Positions 11,508 to 20,528 of a DNA stretch of 27,541 nt are shown one piece after another. Location of the stretch: positions 1 to 27,541 of the forward strand of contig CALJFL010000014.1 of NCBI GenBank assembly GCA_938074135.1, in the 5' to 3' direction. The translations under genes and the position numbers were made by a program. Source of the stretch: an uncultured Halieaceae bacterium (lineage in GTDB: Bacteria > Pseudomonadota > Gammaproteobacteria > Pseudomonadales > Halieaceae). The number at the start of each line of letters is the position of its first letter. The stretch's first letter is position 1. The notes beneath the pieces were generated by a model. That model ran no database searches. It saw only the letters and a list, made by a program, of their open reading frames with translations, and was not told the DNA's origin.

Positions 11508-12119
11508 TCAGGTCCCATCCTTATAGCGATACGTCTTGGCCGTGATGCTCATGCTCAGGTTGTTGGTGTTACCGCCCTTCACACTTATGCCAAAATCATG
11601 CAGGGTCACAATGCGCGGCAGACCAGCCATTCCGCTGACAAAGGCACCGAGGTCGTGATAGGAGCCAACAGCCTGAATTGAGATCGGCAGCTCAACATAA
11701 AATTCCTTGGCCTGTTCTTTGTTCAGTTTGATACTGCCAATCTCCAGGCCGTTCAACAGGCCTTTATTGGTTATATCCTCCAACAGACCGGGTACCTCGG
11801 TATCGCTGGGCAGCTGGCTGACCAGGGCCCCGAAGGATTCCTCCATCTCAACCATCTGTTGTCGATAGGCCTCCAGATTAGCCGCCTGGAAAGCCTTCTT
11901 CTCAAAGTCTTTCTTCAGCTCTACTTCCTGCGCCTCAACCTTGGCCAGTTGCAACTGCAGCTCCTCGATATGGTAGTAGTATCCGCCGACGGTCACACCG
12001 ATCAGGATCAACAAACATAGAATGACCTTGATCGGTCCGGGCCAGTTACCAATGTTATCGAAATCGAGATCATTGATGTCAAATTCACGGAGCGAACGCA
12101 GGGTATCTTCCATAGCCAT
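11508..12119 (-). CDS. pilO: Type IV pilus inner-membrane protein PilO
   Basis: PilO pairs with PilN in the inner-membrane alignment subcomplex of the type IV pilus. The 203-residue product has a short cytoplasmic N-terminus and one membrane helix at about 30-49. A charged periplasmic coiled coil follows (about 50-95), then a ferredoxin-like domain with QLPSDTEVPGLLEDI (about 102-116) and GSYHDLGAFVSGMAGLPRIV, all characteristic of PilO. The start may be M1 or M3 (ATG-GCT-ATG). It lies 3 nt after pilN and 3 nt before pilP, so the pil genes are one transcription unit. Confidence 0.95.
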   Translation of the reverse strand: MAMEDTLRSLREFDINDLDFDNIGNWPGPIKVILCLLILIGVTVGGYYYHIEELQLQLAKVEAQEVELKKDFEKKAFQAANLEAYRQQMVEMEESFGALVSQLPSDTEVPGLLEDITNKGLLNGLEIGSIKLNKEQAKEFYVELPISIQAVGSYHDLGAFVSGMAGLPRIVTLHDFGISVKGGNTNNLSMSITAKTYRYKDGT

Positions 12120-12122
12120 GAT

Positions 12123-12685
12123 CTAGCGAGCCCCCTCTTCTGTCTTCGGCAGCTGGACCTTCACCGTCAGGTTGAAGGAGGTGGCCTGATCACCATAGGC
12201 GGTGGCTGCAGTTACGCTGGTTAAATTGGGATTTTCGAGCCAATCCGAAGCATCCAAACGGCGCATCAGGCTGGATACACGGTTATTCGACTCCGCTATA
12301 CCGGCAATGGATATGGTATTGGCCTTCGAACTCAAATTGGTATAAAAAACGCCATCAGGGACTGTCCTGACGATCTGGTCGAGCACTCGCACGATAATTG
12401 GCCGGTTGCCCTGCAACTCCTGAATGACCCGCATCCGGTCAATCAGCTGGTTGCGTTTGCGCTGCAAGTCAGCGATTTCAGCAACCATCTTGTCCAGCAC
12501 CTTGATATTTTCAGTCAGATAGTTATTACGCGACTTCTGGTATTCGATCTGGCCATTGACGACGCGGTCCGCCAGCAAGACCAGGCCAACCCCCAGCGCC
12601 AGCACCAACGCCAACACGGTCAGGAACTCCTTGCGCTGCTCCTGCCTGCGTTCGTCACGCCATGGTAGTAGGTTAATCTGCGCCA

Positions 12686-12686
<1 letters not shown>
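12123..12686 (-). CDS. pilN: Type IV pilus inner-membrane protein PilN
   Basis: PilN is the partner of PilO; its cytoplasmic N-terminal peptide binds PilM. The 187-residue product begins with the motif INLLPWR (residues 4-10), the known PilM-docking peptide of the family. One membrane helix (about 22-40), a periplasmic coiled coil (about 50-90) and a ferredoxin-like periplasmic domain follow. The start overlaps the pilM stop by one base (TGATG), which suggests translational coupling and stoichiometric synthesis. The docking motif is intact, consistent with a working complex. Confidence 0.95.
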
Positions 12687-13761
<1,075 letters not shown>

Positions 13762-13763
13762 AT

Positions 13764-13803
13764 ATGTATCACTAACTTAGCTTTTTTTTATACACCGATA
13801 CAT
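13764..13803 (-). repeat. Inverted repeat in the pilM 5' leader
   Basis: ATGTATC (13764-13770) and GATACAT (13797-13803) are exact inverted copies separated by 26 AT-rich bases. In the pilM mRNA the stem would end two bases before AGGA. A ten-base palindrome, TTAATATTAA (13803-13812), adjoins it near the predicted transcription start. AT-rich DNA yields such repeats by chance, so a function is uncertain. Confidence 0.4.
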
Positions 13804-13812
13804 TAATATTAA

Positions 13813-13840
13813 GGTATAACATCGCCTCCATTGCAATCAA
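13813..13840 (-). promoter_or_regulatory. Candidate promoter for pilMNOPQ-aroKB
   Basis: On the minus strand -35 TTGATT (13835-13840) and -10 TATACC (13813-13818) are 16 bases apart. Both hexamers are partial matches. The start would lie about 55-60 nt upstream of the pilM TTG. I saw no sigma-54 type GG-N10-GC element. Confidence 0.4.
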
Positions 13841-13861
13841 AAACCCAAAAAAAGTTATAAT
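13831..13861 (+). promoter_or_regulatory. Candidate promoter for ponA
   Basis: A perfect -10 TATAAT (13856-13861) is preceded, 19 bases upstream, by TTGCAA (13831-13836). The wide spacer makes the -35 assignment weaker than the -10. The -35 overlaps the predicted pilM -35 on the other strand. The ponA leader would be about 58 nt, ending in AAAGGGATAA before ATG. Confidence 0.5.
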
Positions 13862-13925
13862 TACCAAAGGCCTGCTCCTCACCTGTACTAAAAGTAATAC
13901 AAGCCACTGTTTTGTAAAGGGATAA

Positions 13926-16364
13926 ATGAAGCTCCTTCGATTTATAATGCGCCTGTCACTACTCGGATTGTTCGGTGGACTGTGGGCTCTGGCTGGCATT
14001 TACCTCTATCTGAGCCCCGGTCTGCCCGATGTCGAAACCCTCCGCGACGTGCGTCTGCAAACGCCTATGCGGGTCTACACGCGCGAAGGCGACCTGATCG
14101 GCCAATTCGGGGAGCAAAAGCGAACCCCGCTGCAATACAGTGAGATCCCCGAGCAGTTCATCAGCGCGCTACTGGCCGCAGAGGACGATAATTTTTTCCA
14201 ACACAACGGCATAGATGTTATGGGCCTGGCCAGGGCCGTGTCCGAACTGGTCCTGACCGGGCAGAAGGGTTCGGGCGGCAGCACCCTGACCATGCAGGTC
14301 GCCAGGAACTACTTCCTGTCCCTGGAACGGACCTTCATGCGCAAATTCAATGAAATCCTTCTGGCTATTGAGATCGAGCGGGTGCTAGACAAGCAGGAGA
14401 TATTCAAGCTGTACGTCAACCGGGTGTTCCTGGGCCACCGAGCCTATGGTTTCGAGGCCGCGGCCCAGGTCTATTACGGCAAGGGGATAAGCGAGCTCAA
14501 CCTCGCACAGCATGCGATGCTGGCCGGCATTCCCAAGGCGCCCTCGCGCAATAACCCGATCAGTGGCCCCGTTGCCGGTGAGCAGCGCCGCAACTGGATC
14601 CTGGGCCGTATGCTGAGCCTGGGCTATATCGACCAGAGCCAGTTCGATCTCGCCAATGCGGCACCGATCACCGCGCGCCACCACGGGGCCAAGCTCAGTT
14701 TTGCCGCTCACTACGCCGCGGAAATGGCCCGCCAGGAAATGCTTAACCGCTATGGCATGGCCGCTTATAACGATGGCTACCACGTTTACACCACGATCAG
14801 CAGTGAACTCCAGCAGCTGGCCCAGAGGTCCGTGATCGAGGGTCTGCTGACCTACGATAGTCGCCATGGGTTTCGGGGGCCGGAGCGTCAGCTACCCCTC
14901 GCAGACCCCGAGAGCGAAGCACTGCCAGTGGAGTTATGGCGGGAAGCATTGGCGGAGATGCCGGTTATCGCCGGGCTCACCCCGGCTATCGTCTCGGCGA
15001 TTGCCGACGACAAGATCGACTTTATGCTGGTCGACGGCAGTATTCACGAACTGTGGTGGGATAACGGGCTGAAACAGGCAAGCCGCTACCTCACCGAGAA
15101 CTCCCGCGGCCGCAGACCAGGCGCTCCGGAAGACGTGGTCACTGTCGGGGATATGGTCCGGGTTGTGCAGCGTGAGGACGGCGCCTGGCACTTGTCGCAG
15201 GTACCGGCGGCACAGGCAGCCCTGGTCTCCCTGAACCCAGACGACGGCGCCATCAATGCCATCGTTGGCGGCATGGGGTTCGAATTGAGCAAATTCAACC
15301 GTGCCACCCAGGCCCAGAGACAGCCCGGCTCCAACTTCAAGCCATTCCTTTACAGTGCCGCACTGCACCACGGATTTACCGCCGCCAGCATCATTAACGA
15401 TGCTCCCGTGGTGATGGAGGACACCTCACTTGAAGACATCTGGCGCCCGGAGAACGACGGGGGCAAGTTCCATGGCCCAACCCGGCTCCGCTGGGCACTG
15501 ACCAAATCCCGCAACCTGGTATCGATCCGCCTGCTGCAGCAGTTGGGCATACCCAACCTGATCAGCTATGCCGAACGCTTTGGCTTCAATACGGCCGAAT
15601 TTGCCCCCGACCTGTCGCTGGCACTGGGCACCCACGCAATGAGCCCGCTGGAGGTGGCGGCCGGCTATGCTGTGCTGGCCAATGGCGGCTACGCGATCAA
15701 ACCTTACCTGATCAAACGTATCGATGACATCGATGGCGACACCGTTTACGAGGCCAGACCTGACACCGTGTGCCGCGACTGCGACCCGCTGGCACCCGTT
15801 GTGGAGACAGAGTTGAGCATGGAGGAAATTCTGGCCAAATCCGACGAGAGCGAATCCGACCTACCCAGAGCCCAGCGGGTCATGGACGAAAGGGTGAACT
15901 TTATTATCGATAGCATTCTGCGGGATGTGATCACCCGCGGCACTGGGCGTCGTGCGCTGGTTCTTGAAAGGGGCGACCTGGCGGGCAAGACAGGTACCAC
16001 CAACGGGCCTATGGACGCATGGTTTTCCGGTTACAACCGGGACGTCGTAACAACCACCTGGGTCGGCTTCGATAACTATACGCCCCTGGGTAAGAAGGAG
16101 TTCGGCGGCACTGCAGCATTGCCAATCTGGATCGACTTCATGCGCGCAGCGCTGCAGGACAGCCCGGAGCAGGAGCGAAAACTCCCGCCGGGTATCGTGC
16201 ACGTGAAAATTGATCCTGATACGGGGCTATTGGCGGCACCGGGGCAACGCAATGCCATCTTCGAGTATTTCCGGGAGGAGCATGTTCCCAAGCAGGGCGG
16301 TGATGATAACCAATCGGGCACCGTCACCAACGGCACCGACGATCTGGTCAGGGATATTTTCTAG
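13926..16364 (+). CDS. mrcA: Penicillin-binding protein 1A (bifunctional transglycosylase/transpeptidase)
   Basis: This class A PBP (ponA/mrcA) polymerises lipid II into glycan strands and cross-links peptides in the periplasm. The 812-residue product has one N-terminal membrane anchor (about 8-30). The GT51 domain has catalytic E86 in AAEDDNFFQH, followed by GGSTLTMQVARN. An OB-like insert lies near 330-460. The transpeptidase has S469-N-F-K472, S528-R-N530 and K688-TGTT. A C616-R-D-C619 pair in the transpeptidase domain resembles the CxxC pair I recall in E. coli PBP1A. ATG 13926 is preceded by AAAGGGA. Length fits PBP1A (about 820-850). ponA diverges from pilM, the conserved arrangement in Pseudomonas, and converges on the malic enzyme gene with only 15 nt between stops. 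Confidence 0.97.
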   Translation: MKLLRFIMRLSLLGLFGGLWALAGIYLYLSPGLPDVETLRDVRLQTPMRVYTREGDLIGQFGEQKRTPLQYSEIPEQFISALLAAEDDNFFQHNGIDVMGLARAVSELVLTGQKGSGGSTLTMQVARNYFLSLERTFMRKFNEILLAIEIERVLDKQEIFKLYVNRVFLGHRAYGFEAAAQVYYGKGISELNLAQHAMLAGIPKAPSRNNPISGPVAGEQRRNWILGRMLSLGYIDQSQFDLANAAPITARHHGAKLSFAAHYAAEMARQEMLNRYGMAAYNDGYHVYTTISSELQQLAQRSVIEGLLTYDSRHGFRGPERQLPLADPESEALPVELWREALAEMPVIAGLTPAIVSAIADDKIDFMLVDGSIHELWWDNGLKQASRYLTENSRGRRPGAPEDVVTVGDMVRVVQREDGAWHLSQVPAAQAALVSLNPDDGAINAIVGGMGFELSKFNRATQAQRQPGSNFKPFLYSAALHHGFTAASIINDAPVVMEDTSLEDIWRPENDGGKFHGPTRLRWALTKSRNLVSIRLLQQLGIPNLISYAERFGFNTAEFAPDLSLALGTHAMSPLEVAAGYAVLANGGYAIKPYLIKRIDDIDGDTVYEARPDTVCRDCDPLAPVVETELSMEEILAKSDESESDLPRAQRVMDERVNFIIDSILRDVITRGTGRRALVLERGDLAGKTGTTNGPMDAWFSGYNRDVVTTTWVGFDNYTPLGKKEFGGTAALPIWIDFMRAALQDSPEQERKLPPGIVHVKIDPDTGLLAAPGQRNAIFEYFREEHVPKQGGDDNQSGTVTNGTDDLVRDIF

Positions 16365-16379
16365 GAGCTGTCTCGCGCG

Positions 16380-17630
16380 TCAGGCGGCGGGGGCATAGTC
16401 CCTGGGGAGTTCTATCCGGGCAACCCCGCTATCGATAGCCGCCTGCGCCACCGCTGGCGCCAGGCGCGTGAGTAGCCGCGGGTCCATGGGCTTGGGAATG
16501 ATGTACTCCGGGCCGAAGGTCAGTGACTCAACACCACAGGCAACCAACACCTCTGCCGGCACAGGCTCCTTGGCCAGCCCACTGAGGGCCTTCACCGCTG
16601 CAACTTTCATCGCTTCATTTATGGTGCTCGCACGAACATCAAGAGCGCCACGGAAGATGAATGGAAAGCCCAGCACATTGTTAACCTGATTGGCGTAATC
16701 CGAGCGGCCGGTGGCGATAATGACATCATCACGGGTCGCTCGGGCCAGTTCGGGGCTGATTTCCGGGTCAGGGTTGGAACAGGCAAAAACAATAGGCCGA
16801 TCAGCCATGGTCAATAGCATCTCGGCACTGAGCAGGTTGGCGCCGGAAAGCCCGACGAATACGTCGGCGCCCTTCACCGCATCACTCAGGCTGCGCTTGT
16901 CGGTATGGTTAGCAAACTCTTCCTTATACGCATTCACGCCTTCGCGGCCCGTGTAGATCACACCACGGCGATCCAGCATATAGATATTCTCTCGCCGGGC
17001 ACCGAGTTGAACCAGCAGTCGCATACAGGCGATGGCGGCAGCACCGGCGCCAAGACAGGTAATTACTGCGTCCTCTATCGACTTGCCCTGTATCTCCAGG
17101 GCGCTGAGCATGCCCGCCGCCGTAACGATAGCGGTACCGTGTTGGTCGTCGTGGAAAATAGGGATTTGACAGCGTTCTGACAGGGCGGCCTCAATTTCGA
17201 AACACTCCGGCGCCTTGATATCTTCCAGGTTAATGCCGCCGAAGGTATCGGCGATACGTGCGACTGTGTCGATAAATTCGCCGGCATCTTCGGTATCGAC
17301 CTCGATATCAATGGAGTTGATCCCGGCGAAGCGCTTGAACAGCAGTGCCTTGCCCTCCATGACCGGCTTACTGGCCAGCGGACCAAGATTACCCAACCCC
17401 AATACCGCGGTACCATTGCTGATCACCGCAACGAGGTTGCCCTTACCGGTATAGCGATAGGCCGCAGCCGGATCGGCGGCGATTTCACGACAGGGCTCGG
17501 CCACACCGGGGCTGTAAGCCAGAGCCAGATCGTACTGGGTTTCGGCGGGCTTGCTCAGTTCCATGGAGATTTTCCCGGGAACCGGTTCCGCGTGATAGGC
17601 CAGGGCAGCGTCTTTCAAATCAGAGGCCAT
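16380..17630 (-). CDS. Malic enzyme, short form (oxaloacetate-decarboxylating malate dehydrogenase)
   Basis: Malic enzyme oxidatively decarboxylates malate to pyruvate and CO2, supplying NAD(P)H and linking the TCA cycle to pyruvate. The 416-residue product has the N-terminal catalytic Tyr in YSPGVAEPC (Y39), K94 in [11 protein letters not shown], and metal ligands E136/D137 ([13 protein letters not shown]) and D161/D162 (FHDDQHGTA). The nucleotide fold is [10 protein letters not shown] (192-201), with CSNPDPEI and [17 protein letters not shown] downstream. It lacks the C-terminal phosphotransacetylase-like domain of E. coli MaeB (about 759 residues). Cofactor preference cannot be read with certainty, so I give no symbol. 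The gene stands alone, between ponA (convergent) and rpmE, whose terminator separates the two transcripts. Confidence 0.95.
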   Translation of the reverse strand: MASDLKDAALAYHAEPVPGKISMELSKPAETQYDLALAYSPGVAEPCREIAADPAAAYRYTGKGNLVAVISNGTAVLGLGNLGPLASKPVMEGKALLFKRFAGINSIDIEVDTEDAGEFIDTVARIADTFGGINLEDIKAPECFEIEAALSERCQIPIFHDDQHGTAIVTAAGMLSALEIQGKSIEDAVITCLGAGAAAIACMRLLVQLGARRENIYMLDRRGVIYTGREGVNAYKEEFANHTDKRSLSDAVKGADVFVGLSGANLLSAEMLLTMADRPIVFACSNPDPEISPELARATRDDVIIATGRSDYANQVNNVLGFPFIFRGALDVRASTINEAMKVAAVKALSGLAKEPVPAEVLVACGVESLTFGPEYIIPKPMDPRLLTRLAPAVAQAAIDSGVARIELPRDYAPAA

Positions 17631-17683
17631 ATTGTTTCTCTGTGCTGTTTCAAGCAGCGTGGGATGTTAAAAAGGGCGTAGAG

Positions 17684-17710
17684 GATATAGAAAACGCCAG
17701 GGTGTAACAA
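17684..17710 (-). promoter_or_regulatory. Weak candidate promoter for the malic enzyme gene
   Basis: On the minus strand TTGTTA (17705-17710) and TATATC (17684-17689) are 15 bases apart, shorter than optimal. A weak core promoter would fit control by an activator, and a palindrome lies just upstream at 17717-17746. The leader would be about 45 nt. Confidence 0.3.
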
Positions 17711-17716
17711 GGTGAC

Positions 17717-17746
17717 GTATGCACACTGCGAAAGCAGTCGCCATAC
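17717..17746. repeat. Two-block palindrome upstream of the malic enzyme gene
   Basis: GTATG (17717-17721) pairs with CATAC (17742-17746), and ACTGC (17725-17729) with GCAGT (17734-17738), around a four-base centre GAAA. The two blocks are separated by three unpaired bases on each side, so the whole 30-base element is symmetric. It sits seven bases upstream of the candidate -35 of the malic enzyme gene and 15 bases past the rpmE terminator. It could be an operator for a dimeric regulator or an RNA hairpin. Confidence 0.55.
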
Positions 17747-17761
17747 AGCTGGAAAATGGTA

Positions 17762-17801
17762 AAAAAAAGCGCTGGCCCCCCAGGGAACCAGCGCTTTTTT
17801 C
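17762..17801. terminator. Rho-independent terminator of rpmE
   Basis: AGCGCTGG (17768-17775) and CCAGCGCT (17788-17795) form a perfect stem with a 12-base loop. It is flanked by an A run on the left and a T run on the right that extend the pairing. On the minus strand the hairpin is followed by eight T residues, 19 bases past the rpmE stop, so it ends the rpmE transcript. The symmetry would allow termination in either direction, but no gene enters from the left. Confidence 0.88.
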
Positions 17802-17819
17802 GAGCTGGACAGTGTCCTG

Positions 17820-18047
17820 CTAGCTTTCTTCCTGTCGCTTGGCACCGCGGTTGCCAAAACGCTTGTTAAAGCGGTCAACACGACCACCACTATCGAGGAT
17901 CTTCTGCTTGCCGGTAAAGAACGGGTGACAGTTTGAACACACGTCAATGTGGAAGTCCTCGCCCAGCGTTGAGCGAGTCTTTATCTGGTTACCACAGCTG
18001 CACGTCGCTGTAACGTCGTCGTACTTCGGGTGGATATCTGCTTGCAT
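17820..18047 (-). CDS. rpmE: 50S ribosomal protein L31 (zinc-binding type)
   Basis: Ribosomal protein bL31 bridges the large and small subunits at the central protuberance. The 75-residue product begins MQADIHPKY and has four zinc-ligand cysteines: C16 and C18 in CSC, and C37 and C40 in CSNC. It also has the conserved HPFFTGKQK. The cysteines mark it as the zinc (C+) form, not the zinc-free YkgM/RpmE2 paralogue. AAGGAG lies eight bases upstream of ATG 18047. The gene is monocistronic, with a promoter at 18156-18183, a structured leader of about 100 nt and the terminator at 17762-17801. Autogenous control through the leader is plausible because bL31 of E. coli represses its own mRNA. Confidence 0.97.
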   Translation of the reverse strand: MQADIHPKYDDVTATCSCGNQIKTRSTLGEDFHIDVCSNCHPFFTGKQKILDSGGRVDRFNKRFGNRGAKRQEES

Positions 18048-18067
18048 TGCCTGTACTCCTTGCTGAT

Positions 18068-18103
18068 GGCGCCGCCACCCAATCTCATGTTGGGCACCGC
18101 ACC
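18068..18103 (-). promoter_or_regulatory. Structured rpmE leader, possible L31 autoregulatory element
   Basis: In the minus-strand RNA, CCCAA (18082-18078) lies downstream of its partner orientation and pairs with TTGGG around a seven-base loop. An outer stem of GGTGC with GCGCC (one G-U pair) encloses it. The hairpin ends about 9 nt before AAGGAG and the rpmE start. L31 leader RNAs are described in gammaproteobacteria; whether this one matches their consensus I cannot test here. Confidence 0.45.
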
Positions 18104-18155
18104 TGATACGGGAGATGACCCGGCCAACGACGACCCGGTCAAAAAATAGGCGGGC

Positions 18156-18183
18156 ATCTTACCAGACGAAGCGCCATACGCAA
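18156..18183 (-). promoter_or_regulatory. Promoter of rpmE
   Basis: On the minus strand -35 TTGCGT (18178-18183) is followed, after 16 bases, by -10 TAAGAT (18156-18161), preceded by TGG as an extended -10. Start near 18149 would give a leader of about 100 nt. It lies back to back with the priA promoter. Confidence 0.6.
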
Positions 18184-18198
18184 GTCCTTAATGTCTTT

Positions 18199-18207
18199 TG
18201 CTACAAT
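18199..18207 (+). promoter_or_regulatory. Extended -10 promoter of priA
   Basis: TGCTACAAT is an extended -10 (TGn plus TACAAT at 18202-18207). No clear -35 lies 16-18 bases upstream, which extended -10 promoters can do without. The start would fall near 18214, about 33 nt before the priA ATG, which is preceded by AAGGGG. Confidence 0.55.
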
Positions 18208-18246
18208 GCGCACTCACCGTTAATTTGCTACTAACCAAGGGGCGTA

Positions 18247-20436
18247 ATGTCCATCCTTCGCCTCGCGATACCCACTCCCCTAAGGCAACTGTTCGATTAC
18301 CTGCCCCCGGCCGGAGTCAATGCCTCTAGCTTGCAAGCGGGTACTCGATTACTGGTTCCCTTTGGCCCACGACAGTTAACCGGCTACCTGGTCGAAGTGG
18401 CACCACACAGTGACCAGGACAGTCTCCGCCTGAGGCGGGCTATCGCCGTATTGGACGAGCGTAGCCTGCTCAACGGCCGGATCATAGCCCTATGTGACTG
18501 GGCCGCCCGCTATTACCACCATCCCCCCGGAGATGTGCTTGCAGCGGCCTTCCCACCCCGGCTGCGGCAGGGCAAGGCTCAGCAGGCTATCGGCATCCGC
18601 GGCTGGCAACTGAGCAATCGCGGTAAAGGCTTGCCCGACGGCGCGCTGCCCCGGGCGCCGAAGCAGGCCGCCGCGCTTGCCCTGTTGCAGGATCAAGCGC
18701 AAGCGAGTCAGGAATCCTTGTCCGCCGCCGGCATATCGACCGCGGTGTTACGCACACTGCGCGACAAGGACCTGATCGAAGAGGTCAGCCTGCAACCCCC
18801 GAACAGGCGGCCTGCCGCCAGGGCGGGCCTGACATTGAATGAAGAACAGGCCGAAGCGCTGTCGGGACTGCAGGCCGCTCTGGGCAGTTTCAGTTGCCAT
18901 CTGTTGGAGGGGGTAACCGGATCGGGCAAAACCGAGGTCTACCTGCAACTCATCGCGCAGTGCCTGGCCACGGGGCAGCAGGCGATGGTGTTGATTCCCG
19001 AGATCGGCCTGACTCCCCAGACCTTGGGACGATTTGAACAGCGATTCGATGCCACTATCGCCGTGTTTCATTCGGGGCTCACCGAGCTGGAGCGCTATCA
19101 GGCCTGGGAGGCCGCCCGGGATGGCCGGGCCGATATCATTATCGGTACCCGCTCGGCAATTTTCACCCCGCTGCGCAACCCTGGCGTCATCATCGTCGAC
19201 GAGGAGCACGACGCCTCCTACAAGCAGCAGGACGGGTTTCGCTACTCGGCCCGCGACGTTGCAGTAAAACGGGCGCAACTGGAGGGTTGCCCCGTGCTAC
19301 TGGGCAGCGCCACCCCGTCACTGGAGTCTCTGTATAACGCCCTCCAGGGGCGTTACCAACATCCGCAACTGTCTGCGCGAGCCGGCAAAGGCAGCCTACC
19401 ATCAATACGCAGCGAAGATGTGCGCGGCCAGCAACTGCATGCCGGGCTATCACCAACTCTTATCGAAGCCGCAACACAGGCCCTGGCCAGGCGCGAGCAG
19501 GTTCTGCTGTTTCTCAACCGTCGTGGTTATGCCGCCAGCCTGCTGTGCCATGACTGCGGCTGGCTCGCGGAATGCAGCGCCTGCGATGCACGTCTCACGG
19601 TCCATCGCCGGCAACGACAATTGCGCTGCCATCACTGCAATGCACGCCGTCAACTGCCGGAACAATGCCCGGTCTGTCGCAGCAATCGGCTACTGACCCA
19701 GGGACTGGGCACCGAGCAAACCGAAGAGGCCCTGCGTACGCAATTCCCTGATATAGCCATCCACCGTGTGGACAGTGACAGCATTCAGGGTCGCGACGCC
19801 ATGGCGGAGCTGGTGGCGAAGATAAACAATGCCGAGCCCTGCATTTTGCTGGGGACCCAGATGCTGACCAAGGGTCACCACTTCCCCAACGTCAGCCTCA
19901 TCGGCATCATCGACGCTGACGCACTGCTGTTCAGCGCCGATTTTCGTGGCGAGGAGCGCATGGCCCAACTCCTGACCCAGGTGGCGGGACGGGCCGGGCG
20001 CGCAGACACCCGCGGCACTGTCATTATGCAGACCCACTACCCCGATCACCCGGCGGTGCTGGCCATGATGAATGAGCCCTTCGCCGCCCAGGCCCGGGGC
20101 ATGCTGGCCCTGCGCAAGCAATCCGGTATGCCTCCCTTTGGACAACTGCTGATGCTGCGCACAGACTGCTCTGACCGGGCCGAGGGCGAGCGCTTTTTAC
20201 AGCAGCTGCGCCGGGCCACCGAGAGCGATCTGCCGCAGGGTTGTCAGATGGTCGGCCCCCTGCCTTCGGCAATGCCGAGGCGGGCCGGTAAATTTCGCAG
20301 TCAGTTAATGGTCAGCGGCAACAGCCGAAGGGCAATACAACAGTGCGCCAGTGCGCTGGTCAGGCAAGCCGAAAGCGTCAGGGCGAGTGCGGGCCTGAAG
20401 TGGAGTATCGATATCGATCCGCTGGAGATAATGTAA
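18247..20436 (+). CDS. priA: Primosomal protein N' (replication restart helicase PriA)
   Basis: PriA recognises abandoned replication forks and reloads the replicative helicase. It is a 3'-5' superfamily 2 helicase. The 729-residue product has the N-terminal DNA-binding domain beginning SILRLAIPTPLRQLFDYLPP. Walker A is GVTGSGKT (222-229) and the Walker B box is DEEH (318-321). Eight zinc cysteines (C434, C437, C443, C446, C461, C464, C474, C477) form two sites. LLGTQMLTKGHHFPNV and the QVAGRAGRAD motif follow. Length equals that of E. coli PriA (732). The start at ATG 18247 has AAGGGG just upstream. The gene is divergent from rpmE and 92 nt before argS. Confidence 0.98.
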   Translation: MSILRLAIPTPLRQLFDYLPPAGVNASSLQAGTRLLVPFGPRQLTGYLVEVAPHSDQDSLRLRRAIAVLDERSLLNGRIIALCDWAARYYHHPPGDVLAAAFPPRLRQGKAQQAIGIRGWQLSNRGKGLPDGALPRAPKQAAALALLQDQAQASQESLSAAGISTAVLRTLRDKDLIEEVSLQPPNRRPAARAGLTLNEEQAEALSGLQAALGSFSCHLLEGVTGSGKTEVYLQLIAQCLATGQQAMVLIPEIGLTPQTLGRFEQRFDATIAVFHSGLTELERYQAWEAARDGRADIIIGTRSAIFTPLRNPGVIIVDEEHDASYKQQDGFRYSARDVAVKRAQLEGCPVLLGSATPSLESLYNALQGRYQHPQLSARAGKGSLPSIRSEDVRGQQLHAGLSPTLIEAATQALARREQVLLFLNRRGYAASLLCHDCGWLAECSACDARLTVHRRQRQLRCHHCNARRQLPEQCPVCRSNRLLTQGLGTEQTEEALRTQFPDIAIHRVDSDSIQGRDAMAELVAKINNAEPCILLGTQMLTKGHHFPNVSLIGIIDADALLFSADFRGEERMAQLLTQVAGRAGRADTRGTVIMQTHYPDHPAVLAMMNEPFAAQARGMLALRKQSGMPPFGQLLMLRTDCSDRAEGERFLQQLRRATESDLPQGCQMVGPLPSAMPRRAGKFRSQLMVSGNSRRAIQQCASALVRQAESVRASAGLKWSIDIDPLEIM

Positions 20437-20448
20437 ACCGGTCGCAAC

Positions 20449-20477
20449 TGGCCATCTGACACGGTTACAGGGATAAT
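20449..20477 (+). promoter_or_regulatory. Weak candidate promoter for argS
   Basis: TGGCCA (20449-20454) and GATAAT (20472-20477) are 17 bases apart in the 92-base priA-argS gap. The -10 is good (5 of 6) and the -35 weak (4 of 6). Read-through from priA is also possible because no terminator hairpin was found in the gap. Confidence 0.3.
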
Positions 20478-20528
20478 AGCCGCGGCTCGGACGGCCAACC
20501 ACTGATCAAACCAGGTAAGCTCCCCCAG

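Noticed and set aside
15771..15782. CxxC pair (C616/C619) in the PBP1A transpeptidase domain as a novel metal or redox site
   Set aside because: E. coli PBP1A, as I recall it, has a comparable CPEC in the same region, so it appears to be a family feature.
16365..16379. Bidirectional terminator between ponA and the malic enzyme gene
   Set aside because: The 15-base gap and flanks show no stem with a T tract; termination there must be Rho-dependent or lie inside a coding region.
17615..17947. 110-codon minus-strand frame covering the rpmE terminator
   Set aside because: It runs through the rpmE coding sequence in another frame and across a strong terminator, so it is not a gene.
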